From NCBI GenBank assembly GCA_010032085.1, contig RGYL01000029.1, forward strand, positions 1-7,890: 7,890 nt of DNA. Reading direction: 5' to 3'. Position 1 is the first letter of the stretch. Each line of letters opens with the position of its first letter. The notes under the pieces were generated by a model. It worked only from the letters and a program-made list of their open reading frames with translations. It made no database searches and had not been told where the DNA came from. Below are positions 1 to 5,483 of this stretch, piece by piece. The DNA comes from Actinomycetota bacterium (GTDB lineage Bacteria; Actinomycetota; Actinomycetes; Nanopelagicales; Nanopelagicaceae). Position numbers and translations under genes: made by a program.

Positions 1-424
1 CATTTCGTTGTAAGACCATAATCACTTGAGTAAGCGCGCTTGATACGAGAAGTAAGGAATCCGGCCAAGTTGCGGCGGCGCCGATCTCTGCAAGCAAAGG
101 CGCCGTAACTGCCCATAGAGCAACGAGTGAACCAATCCAAATCGCTCGCTCTTTTTTGCTCATGTAGCGAGGTTCAACACCGGTGCGCTTCCAGCCAAAC
201 CAACCCCAGATTGCAGCTGCAATAAAAATGAGTTGGAGAATTGAGCTAGCAAGCAGATCGACGTTATAAAAGAAGATCGAGTAGAGCGAGCTACTAATGA
301 CCCACCATGGCCAAGCCCAACGAGTTCCGCGTGCCCCAAGAATTACGGCGACTAGCGAGGTTATTACCGAAGCCAATTCGAGGTAGGTGACCTCATAACC
401 CCAAGCTGTGAAAATTGTTTGCAT
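1..424 (-). CDS. pnuT: PnuC-family vitamin transporter, probable thiamine transporter PnuT (3' end cut by the window)
   Basis: Translating the minus strand from the ATG at 424-422 gives 141 uninterrupted codons to the window edge. The protein is hydrophobic, with several membrane segments and the PnuC family pattern: a Trp-rich stretch (GTRWAWPWW, about residues 30-38) followed by SSLYSIFFYNVDLLASS, then WGWFGWKR at the end of the next helix, and later a DSLLLVSSALTQ segment. The usual C-terminal ENW..W part of the family would lie left of the window. PnuC relatives carry nicotinamide riboside, riboflavin (PnuX) or thiamine (PnuT) by facilitated diffusion, with intracellular phosphorylation trapping the substrate. 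Here the leader resembles a TPP riboswitch, which points to thiamine; that assignment is inference from context. The start is supported by a strong AAGGAG six bases upstream. The gene diverges from crtYc. Confidence 0.85.
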   Translation of the reverse strand, partial: MQTIFTAWGYEVTYLELASVITSLVAVILGARGTRWAWPWWVISSSLYSIFFYNVDLLASSILQLIFIAAAIWGWFGWKRTGVEPRYMSKKERAIWIGSLVALWAVTAPLLAEIGAAATWPDSLLLVSSALTQVIMVLQRN

Positions 425-430
425 TTTTAT

Positions 431-436
431 CTCCTT
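431..436 (-). promoter_or_regulatory. Shine-Dalgarno of pnuT, part of riboswitch P1
   Basis: AAGGAG on the minus strand, separated by six bases from the ATG at 424. It is the only strong ribosome binding site I see in the window. Most of it lies inside the 3' strand of the riboswitch P1 helix, so ligand-stabilised P1 would hide it. Confidence 0.75.
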
Positions 437-515
437 TCCAATTCGCATTATCGAACTGGTGCGACGGTCGACCCGAAGGTCCTCTCAGCCAACTTTTGGC
501 TCCCGATTGAAAGGA
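432..515 (-). promoter_or_regulatory. TPP (THI-box) riboswitch-like leader of pnuT
   Basis: Read on the minus strand, the leader has the TPP-aptamer elements in the right order. P1 5' strand TCCTTTC is at 515-509. Then comes GGGAGCC (504-498), with P2 formed by AGCCAA (501-496) and TTGGCT (492-487). The signature GCTGAGAG is at 489-482. P3 is GACC-TTCG-GGTC (481-470), capped by a UUCG tetraloop. CACC follows at 461-458, then the TTCG-ATAATG-CGAA hairpin (455-442), and GAAAGGA (438-432) closes P1. GCTGAGA and the ATAATG loop are the most diagnostic parts. TPP riboswitches normally repress thiamine synthesis and uptake genes. The closing P1 strand contains the Shine-Dalgarno of pnuT, so control is probably at translation initiation; I see no terminator hairpin with a U-tract. 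The arm that normally binds pyrophosphate is atypical (see findings). Confidence 0.8.
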
Positions 516-525
516 AGATTAACAT
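496..525 (+). promoter_or_regulatory. Candidate promoter of crtYc-crtYd
   Basis: TTGGCT (496-501) as -35 and TAACAT (520-525) as -10 are 18 bases apart. Five bases then precede the GTG start at 531, so transcription would begin at or next to the start codon and give a leaderless mRNA, which is common in Actinobacteria. The -35 lies within the P2 stem of the antisense riboswitch. No well-placed Shine-Dalgarno precedes the GTG: an AGGAAG is 13 bases away and an AAGG abuts the start, which supports the leaderless reading. Confidence 0.45.
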
Positions 526-526
526 A
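521..526 (-). promoter_or_regulatory. Candidate -10 element for the riboswitch-pnuT transcript
   Basis: TATGTT on the minus strand fits the TANNNT pattern. Transcription starting six to seven bases downstream would begin near 514-515, exactly where the P1 5' strand begins. No convincing -35 hexamer is visible 16-18 bases upstream. The element overlaps the candidate crtYc -10 on the opposite strand. This is a pattern match only. Confidence 0.35.
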
Positions 527-530
527 AGGC

Positions 531-863
531 GTGCTCAAGTTCGCATATTTCGCGATGCTGATTTTCACTGTGCTTGGATCTTTCTGGCTCGAGATTTTTC
601 TTAAAGTAGGCGTCCTTCGCCGAATAAAGCGAGTGGCGCTAAGCATTTTGCCGGTAGCAACGATTTTTTTAATTTGGGATTACTACGCGGTTTCGCAAGG
701 TCATTGGTGGTTTGATGAGAAACAGGTTGTTGGTATTTACGGCCCGAAAGGAATTCCACTTGAGGAGTTTCTGTTTTTTATTGTTGTACCACTTGCCTCA
801 CTACTAACAATTGAAGCGGTGAGGACGCAGAGGCGACATTGGAAATTTGGTGACGAAGCATGA
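531..863 (+). CDS. crtYc: Lycopene beta-cyclase subunit CrtYc
   Basis: A 110-residue membrane protein with about three hydrophobic segments (roughly residues 4-24, 35-49 and 80-95). It carries the heterodimeric lycopene cyclase pattern: IWDYYA (48-53), WWF (59-61), a GxxGP turn and PLEEFLFF (76-83), whose acidic pair is the family hallmark. Together with CrtYd it forms the actinobacterial cyclase that closes beta-ionone rings on lycopene in the membrane. Length matches the family (about 100-125 residues). GTG at 531 is chosen because it gives the full first helix and sits after a -10-like TAACAT; the internal ATG at 555 would cut that helix. It overlaps crtYd by four bases (ATGA), so the subunits are probably translationally coupled. 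Related CrtYe/CrtYf pairs make C50 epsilon- or beta-cyclic carotenoids with a CrtEb elongase; no elongase gene is seen here. Confidence 0.9.
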   Translation: MLKFAYFAMLIFTVLGSFWLEIFLKVGVLRRIKRVALSILPVATIFLIWDYYAVSQGHWWFDEKQVVGIYGPKGIPLEEFLFFIVVPLASLLTIEAVRTQRRHWKFGDEA

Positions 864-1165
864 CTTACACCGAACTTGCTCTCGCTAGCGTGCCGATTGT
901 CGTTTTGATTGATTTATTTCTATTGAAGACAAGATTAGTGACTCGAAAAGGTTATTGGACTGCCTATGCCATAATCGTTTTTTTCCAACTAATTACAAAT
1001 TGGTGGTTGACTTCCCGGAATATTCTAAGTTACAGCGAGGATGCAATTATTGGTTGGCGAATTGCAGCAGCTCCAGCCGAAGACCTACTTTTTGGATTCT
1101 CGATGGTTACTCTGACTATGGCGCTCTGGATTTATTGGGGGCGGCGCGGAGTTCAGCGGAACTAG
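860..1165 (+). CDS. crtYd: Lycopene beta-cyclase subunit CrtYd
   Basis: A 101-residue, three-helix membrane protein, the second half of the heterodimeric cyclase. The diagnostic motif is PAEDLLF (72-78), equivalent to PLEE..F in CrtYc, preceded by GWRIAAA. In other lineages the two subunits are fused into one polypeptide; here they are separate and overlap as ATGA at 860-863. The product with CrtYc is predicted to be gamma-carotene and/or beta-carotene; the number of rings closed cannot be told from sequence. The gene ends in a TAG embedded in a CTAG palindrome shared with the stop of convergent crtB, leaving no intergenic terminator. Confidence 0.9.
   Translation: MTYTELALASVPIVVLIDLFLLKTRLVTRKGYWTAYAIIVFFQLITNWWLTSRNILSYSEDAIIGWRIAAAPAEDLLFGFSMVTLTMALWIYWGRRGVQRN
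1162..1165. other. Shared stop-codon palindrome between crtYd and crtB
   Basis: The four bases CTAG give TAG on both strands: plus strand 1163-1165 ends crtYd and minus strand 1164-1162 ends crtB. The operons converge with a 4-base overlap and no room for a conventional terminator. A small GAGCT/AGCTC dyad at 1167-1181 lacks a T-run. Confidence 0.9.
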
Positions 1166-2070
1166 CGAGCTCTTATAGCTCTAATCCACGCCGGTAGCGC
1201 AACTCGAATTCTTCTCATGGTGGATGTCTTAGCTCTTTTCTCAAATACTTGATAGCCAATCCGCTCTACTTCATCAACAATCCCGCAGTAAAGCTCGCTT
1301 GCAGCTTGTATGCATGGGCGGGATTGCGGTGCAAGTAGTGCGATACCAGCATCAGCGGCTTTCTGTAGTTCGCGCACCCGGTCAATTTGGAATTTAAGTG
1401 CCGCGATTATCTCGGGCGTTAAAACTCTTCTCTCCAGCATAGAACGATCGACACCGAAACGATTTAGTTCATCCATGGGAAGATAAACGCGACCTCGTTC
1501 AAGATCTTCACCTACATCTCTAATGAAATTTGCTAACTGAAAAGCTATACCTAGTTTCTCTGCAGCGACGAGCGCCTCTTTCTCTCTTCCTGGCAAGGTG
1601 CCGAGTATGGGGACCATTTGAAGCCCAATCACAGCTGCCGATCCATAGACATATTCCATCAACGCATCAAACGTTTGATACTCAGTTACATCTAAATCCA
1701 TAGCCATCGAATGAAGAAAAGCTTCAAAATAGGAGATGGGGATTTGAAATCTTGAAACGGTGTCAACAAGTGCACGTCCAATGTGGTCTTCACTTCTTCC
1801 CGCTTTAATGTCTTGTAGCAGTTGGTGACTCCAGCGCTCGAGTTCGAGGCGTTTTTCAGATTGTGATAACTTCGAATCAAGATCATCGACTATCTCATCG
1901 GCATAGCGTGCAAATCCATAAAGTGCATGTACGAAAGGTCGTTTTGATTTTGGAAGTAAGAGCGTTGCTAAGTAATAGGTTTTGCCATGTAGGGAGTTAA
2001 GTCGCTTGCACTCTAAATATGATTCACGAAGCTTTGGATCAAAGATTCCAGCTTTCTTCAACTCATCCAT
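1162..2070 (-). CDS. crtB: Phytoene synthase
   Basis: Condenses two GGPP molecules head-to-head to 15-cis-phytoene, the first committed carotenoid step. From the ATG at 2070 the protein has 302 residues, typical of CrtB. The first Asp-rich motif is DEIVD (58-62), within FARYADEIVDD. The second is the squalene/phytoene synthase signature FIRDVGEDLERGRVYLP (182-198), with D185 and D189. The N-terminal region (AGIFDPKLRESY, CKRLNSLHGKTYYLAT) matches actinobacterial CrtB proteins. The frame stays open upstream to a TTG at 2154, but that would add 28 residues unlike the family and overlap crtI by 92 bases. The ATG overlaps the end of crtI by eight bases, implying coupled translation. It is the last gene of the crtE-crtI-crtB unit. 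Confidence 0.95.
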   Translation of the reverse strand: MDELKKAGIFDPKLRESYLECKRLNSLHGKTYYLATLLLPKSKRPFVHALYGFARYADEIVDDLDSKLSQSEKRLELERWSHQLLQDIKAGRSEDHIGRALVDTVSRFQIPISYFEAFLHSMAMDLDVTEYQTFDALMEYVYGSAAVIGLQMVPILGTLPGREKEALVAAEKLGIAFQLANFIRDVGEDLERGRVYLPMDELNRFGVDRSMLERRVLTPEIIAALKFQIDRVRELQKAADAGIALLAPQSRPCIQAASELYCGIVDEVERIGYQVFEKRAKTSTMRRIRVALPAWIRAIRAR

Positions 2071-3541
2071 TTCCAGTAATTCGCTCCGCTGCCAATTTTC
2101 CTGAGATGAGAACCATCGGTACGCCAACTCCGGGTTGGGTGCCGCTTCCGGCAAAAACTACATTCTCAAAACCTTTTGCAAGATTGCTTGGTCTAAATGG
2201 TCCAGTTTGGAAGAAGGTGTGCGCACTGGCAAAAGGTGCGCCCATCTCTAATCCCATCTCTTCCCATTCAAGCGGTGTAGTCAAATGCTCTACTTCTATG
2301 GCATCGCCAAAACCATCGTAGCCACGTGATTCCAGAGTCTTAATCATCTCGTTTCGATATCTCGGCGCTTCTTTGCGCCAGTCAATATCTGCACTTAGAT
2401 TCGGAGTCGGAAAAAGTACGTAGTAGCTCTCGCGTCCCTTTGGCGCTAACTCGGGATCGTCGTGTGAAGGAACTGTCACGAGAACGCTAGGGTCGCTCAT
2501 TAACTGTTTCTTATCGATTAGCTCTTCAAATACCCCATCCCACGAATTTCCGAAGTGAATATTGTGATGAGCGATGTGGGCATAACGCTTACTAGAGCCC
2601 GCAAGGAGCACCGCGCAGGAAGGCGAGTAATTTAGTCGCTTCACTCTTCTCGGGACACTTCCTAAAAGTTCGCGATATGCAACTGGTAAATCAGGACTCA
2701 AAATGATTACATCGCACTCATATCTTGAACCATCTTCAGTTATTGCTGCCTTTACCCGTGAGCCGCTCTTCTCCAAAGTCGTTACTTTAGAGTTGTAATG
2801 AATCTTTACTCCATGTTTAGTGGCAGCTCCAGCAAGTGCCCTAGGAAGTGCATGCATTCCACCTTTAGGAAAGAAGACGCCATTGACTGAGTCCATATAA
2901 GCAATCACGGCATATATAGCCAGAGCCTGTTGCGGCGAAACTCCGGCATACATAGCCTGAAATGAGTAAACGCGCTGGGTGCGCGGATCTTTTAGAAATT
3001 GTGAAACTTTTGGAGCAAGTCTTCTAAATCCGCCAATTGCAATTAATCGCGCTAAATTCGGAGTAATGAGATTTAGTGGAGTATCTATGTTCTTATCTAT
3101 AAAATCATTCATCTCATACTTGTAGAGTTTTGTGACAAAGTCGACATACTTTCGGTAGCCGGCTGCTTCATCTCCACCAATCACTCGAGCAATTTCATCT
3201 TCCATCTTTGCGGTGTCGGCATGAACATCAAGGGTGCTGCCATCTGCATAAAAAGCGCGGTAAAGCGGGGAGAGTGGCTTAAGATCCAACCAATCCTCTA
3301 AACGTTCACCAACGCAATTCAGCGCATCTTCGATAAGAGATGGCATAGTGAGAACGGTTGGTCCGGTATCAAAGGAATATCCAGATTTCTTAAGCAATCC
3401 ATTTCGACCACCGGGAACTGATTCACGCTCCAAGATTGTTACTTCATGTCCAGCTCCAGCAAGTCGAAGCGCAGCGCTCAACCCTGATAGGCCCGCGCCC
3501 ACAATTAATACTCGATCTCTCTTACCTTTTACTTGGCGCAT
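2063..3541 (-). CDS. crtI: Phytoene desaturase (lycopene-forming), FAD-dependent
   Basis: Introduces double bonds into phytoene to give lycopene through neurosporene, as a membrane-associated flavoenzyme. The 492-residue protein opens with a Rossmann FAD motif, VGAGLSG (14-20), and an acidic end of strand two at E38. FDTGPTVLTMP follows in the N-terminal third. The C-terminus has the carotenoid dehydrogenase signature FAGSGTQPGVGVPMVLISG (463-481). Its place between crtE and crtB, and its difference from the second CrtI-like protein at 6069-7577, support the phytoene desaturase role. It starts seven bases after the crtE stop with only a weak GAAGA-type ribosome site, and its end overlaps crtB by eight bases. 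The number of desaturation steps cannot be read from the sequence. Confidence 0.93.
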   Translation of the reverse strand: MRQVKGKRDRVLIVGAGLSGLSAALRLAGAGHEVTILERESVPGGRNGLLKKSGYSFDTGPTVLTMPSLIEDALNCVGERLEDWLDLKPLSPLYRAFYADGSTLDVHADTAKMEDEIARVIGGDEAAGYRKYVDFVTKLYKYEMNDFIDKNIDTPLNLITPNLARLIAIGGFRRLAPKVSQFLKDPRTQRVYSFQAMYAGVSPQQALAIYAVIAYMDSVNGVFFPKGGMHALPRALAGAATKHGVKIHYNSKVTTLEKSGSRVKAAITEDGSRYECDVIILSPDLPVAYRELLGSVPRRVKRLNYSPSCAVLLAGSSKRYAHIAHHNIHFGNSWDGVFEELIDKKQLMSDPSVLVTVPSHDDPELAPKGRESYYVLFPTPNLSADIDWRKEAPRYRNEMIKTLESRGYDGFGDAIEVEHLTTPLEWEEMGLEMGAPFASAHTFFQTGPFRPSNLAKGFENVVFAGSGTQPGVGVPMVLISGKLAAERITGNG

Positions 3542-3548
3542 TTCTTCG

Positions 3549-4613
3549 CTAACTCTTTCTATTTGTTGCTGCTACTGCCATCTCGCGCAAATAATTCGCG
3601 ACGCTGGTATCTAGTGCTGGATGCTCAAGAGCGCGAAGAGATTCTTGGAGCAGCTGCTCAATTAACTTTTCACACTCAGCTAGCGCCCCCGAATCCTTCA
3701 CTAACTCCTGTATTTGTGCGACTTGAGAGTTATCTAGATTGGGATTTCCGAGGGCAGATTGAAGGATCGAGTGAGAGGTATCGCTCATTTTGCTGGTAGC
3801 CAGCGCCATCAGAACAGTTCGCTTGCCCTCCCTTATGTCATCGCCAGCAGGTTTTCCCGTTAAAGCGGAATCTCCGAATACTCCTAAAATGTCATCGCGT
3901 AATTGGAAGGCTTCGCCTAGGGGTAAGCCGTAATCTGAAAACAGATTTTGAAGTTCTGGAAACTTGCCTGCAAGTGCGACGCCAAATTGCAAAGGACGTT
4001 CAATCGAATATTTTCCAGATTTGAGACGCGCAATCTTGCGCGAACGATCTAAATCAGATGAGGCAAGCGCGCCCTCAAGCACGTCAAGATATTGTCCAGC
4101 CATCAATTCGGCACGCATTTCATAAAATAATGGAGCAGCACGCTGTGTATCGGCGCTTGTGAGACCAGATTCACTGAGCATCTCATCACTCCATGAAAGA
4201 GCAAGATCACCGAGCAGTATCGCAGCCGCAACTCCGAATTTTTCACTCTCGCCTGCGTAGCCATTAGTTCTATGAAGCTTCTCAAAGCGCTTGTGCAAAG
4301 CCGGTTTTTTTCGCCGCGTATCTGAGCCATCCATCACATCATCATGAATAAGTGCACAAACATGCACGAGCTCAAGGGCGGCGCATGCCCGTAAAGCCTT
4401 TTCACTTGGTGCAGCACCTGTGCCCAAATATCCAAGGTAAGCAAAGATTGGCCTAAATCTCTTTCCACCATCGGTGATGAAATCAGTAAGAGCGTCTGCA
4501 ACCGGCGCCAAGTGCGAGTCAATTGCATTCAATTGTTCGGCTCTGGCTCGAGTGAATTCGAGTAATTCGCTATCAATTGCTTCGCGAATCTGTGTTATCC
4601 CCGGTAAAACCAC
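3549..4613 (-). CDS. crtE: Geranylgeranyl diphosphate synthase (polyprenyl synthetase family)
   Basis: Chain-elongating trans-prenyltransferase that supplies GGPP from FPP/IPP units to CrtB. The 354-residue protein has GGKRFRP (49-55), the first Asp-rich motif DDVMD (91-95) within ALIHDDVMD, an arginine pair at R100-R101, GKYSIERP (200-207), and the second Asp-rich region LRDDILGVFGD (238-248), where G244 replaces the third Asp. The residues before the first motif are small (C86, A87) with no aromatic chain-length stop, so GGPP as product rests mainly on the crt context. It heads the crtE-crtI-crtB unit. The GTG at 4613 has no good Shine-Dalgarno and follows a TACCGT -10-like element by six bases, suggesting leaderless translation. 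It diverges from metF across only 24 bases. The actinobacterial name idsA is also used for this family. Confidence 0.9.
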   Translation of the reverse strand: MVLPGITQIREAIDSELLEFTRARAEQLNAIDSHLAPVADALTDFITDGGKRFRPIFAYLGYLGTGAAPSEKALRACAALELVHVCALIHDDVMDGSDTRRKKPALHKRFEKLHRTNGYAGESEKFGVAAAILLGDLALSWSDEMLSESGLTSADTQRAAPLFYEMRAELMAGQYLDVLEGALASSDLDRSRKIARLKSGKYSIERPLQFGVALAGKFPELQNLFSDYGLPLGEAFQLRDDILGVFGDSALTGKPAGDDIREGKRTVLMALATSKMSDTSHSILQSALGNPNLDNSQVAQIQELVKDSGALAECEKLIEQLLQESLRALEHPALDTSVANYLREMAVAATNRKS

Positions 4614-4619
4614 GGCGCA

Positions 4620-4625
4620 ACGGTA
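4620..4625 (-). promoter_or_regulatory. Candidate leaderless -10 element of crtE-crtI-crtB
   Basis: TACCGT on the minus strand (TANNNT type) ends six bases before the GTG start of crtE, so the transcript would begin at the start codon. No TTG-type -35 is visible at normal spacing. It shares the T and A at 4624-4625 with the opposing metF element. Confidence 0.4.
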
Positions 4626-4629
4626 CCCT
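4624..4629 (+). promoter_or_regulatory. Candidate leaderless -10 element of metF
   Basis: TACCCT (TANNNT type) lies eight bases before the metF ATG at 4638, so transcription would start at or one base before the ATG. The whole intergenic region is 24 bases, and no Shine-Dalgarno-like sequence precedes the ATG. The element shares the GGTACC palindrome (4622-4627) with the crtE element on the other strand. No clear -35. Confidence 0.4.
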
Positions 4630-4637
4630 CACCACGT

Positions 4638-5483
4638 ATGTCAGGTCGTCCTACCTTCTCAGTTGAATTCTTTCCGCCGAAAGATCTTGCCGGCGAAGAG
4701 CGGCTATGGGCCTCCCTTGAGGCCCTAGTTCCACTTAAACCGGATTTTGTCTCGGTAACTTATGGAGCCGGTGGCAGCACGCGCGATCGCACAATTCGAA
4801 TTACACGAGAGATAACAAAACGAACCGGGTTAAAGACGGTTGCACATTTGACCTGTGTTGGCTCCACTGCAGAAGAGTTAAGAAAGACACTAACGAGTTA
4901 CAAAGACGCTGGAATTGGTTCGGTTCTAGCGTTGCGCGGTGATCCCCAAGGTGGACCTGGTGCGACTTGGGTAAGTACCCCGGGGGGATTTGATCACGCT
5001 GATCAACTCGTGAGCCTTGCGGTTGATATGGGTTTTGAAGTTGGTGTTGCGGCTTTTCCTGATGTTCATCCCGCTTCTCAAAATATTGATGAAGATATAA
5101 AAGTGCTACTTGAGAAAGAGCGTCGAGGGGCAAAATTCGCTACCACCCAATTCTTCTTTGCATCCGAGAGTTATGTTGCGCTAACGAGTCGGTTAAGAAG
5201 TGTTGGCTCAAAGCTTCCCGTTATTGCGGGAGTCTTACCTATTACCAATGTAAAGCAATTAGAGCGAATGGCGCTATTAAGTGGAACTCCTATTCCACCA
5301 TTAGTGACGGAGCGGATTAGAAAAGTTGAAGCGGATAGCGAAGCCGTGAGACGCGAAGGAGTGTCTATTGCGATCTCGCTATGTAAGGAATTACTGGATT
5401 CTGCGGTACCCGGAATTCACTTCTACACGATGAATAATTCCAATTCGACCATCGAGATAGTTAAGGAAATTGGTCTTCGATGA
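4638..5483 (+). CDS. metF: 5,10-methylenetetrahydrofolate reductase
   Basis: FAD-dependent reduction of 5,10-methylene-THF to 5-methyl-THF, the methyl donor for methionine synthesis. The 281-residue TIM-barrel protein matches MetF over its full length: SVEFFPPK at 8-15 with the catalytic-type Glu E10, TYGAGGSTRD (41-50), LALRGDP (97-103) with D102, AAFPDVHP (138-145), TTQFFF with Q171, and GIHFYTMN (259-266). The start is fixed by the conserved N-terminus. Divergent pairing with a GGPP synthase gene recalls Rv2172c/idsA2 in Mycobacterium tuberculosis and metF/idsA in Corynebacterium (from memory), so the neighbourhood is probably ancestral rather than pigment-specific. Its stop overlaps the next gene as ATGA. 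It is short for a MetF (many are near 300 residues) but lacks no visible motif. Confidence 0.95.
   Translation: MSGRPTFSVEFFPPKDLAGEERLWASLEALVPLKPDFVSVTYGAGGSTRDRTIRITREITKRTGLKTVAHLTCVGSTAEELRKTLTSYKDAGIGSVLALRGDPQGGPGATWVSTPGGFDHADQLVSLAVDMGFEVGVAAFPDVHPASQNIDEDIKVLLEKERRGAKFATTQFFFASESYVALTSRLRSVGSKLPVIAGVLPITNVKQLERMALLSGTPIPPLVTERIRKVEADSEAVRREGVSIAISLCKELLDSAVPGIHFYTMNNSNSTIEIVKEIGLR

Noticed and set aside
1..424. Calling the transporter PnuC (nicotinamide riboside uptake)
   Set aside because: The protein family fits, but the leader carries TPP-riboswitch elements, which favours the thiamine-specific PnuT subgroup. Kept only as the fallback.
487..501. AGCCAA-ctt-TTGGCT inverted repeat as a protein-binding operator for crtYc
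   Set aside because: It is fully explained as the P2 stem of the riboswitch on the minus strand, sitting directly before the GAGAG signature.
1167..1181. GAGCT/AGCTC hairpin as a terminator between crtYd and crtB
   Set aside because: The stem is only 5 bp, has no T-run on either strand, and lies within the crtB coding sequence.
1162..2154. Longer crtB starting at TTG 2154
   Set aside because: The 28 extra residues do not look like the CrtB N-terminus and would overlap crtI by 92 bases. The ATG at 2070 gives the usual length and a normal 8-base overlap.
4639..4644. CTGACA on the minus strand as a -35 for crtE
   Set aside because: It resembles TTGACA but is only 13 bases from the TACCGT -10 candidate, too short for a standard promoter.
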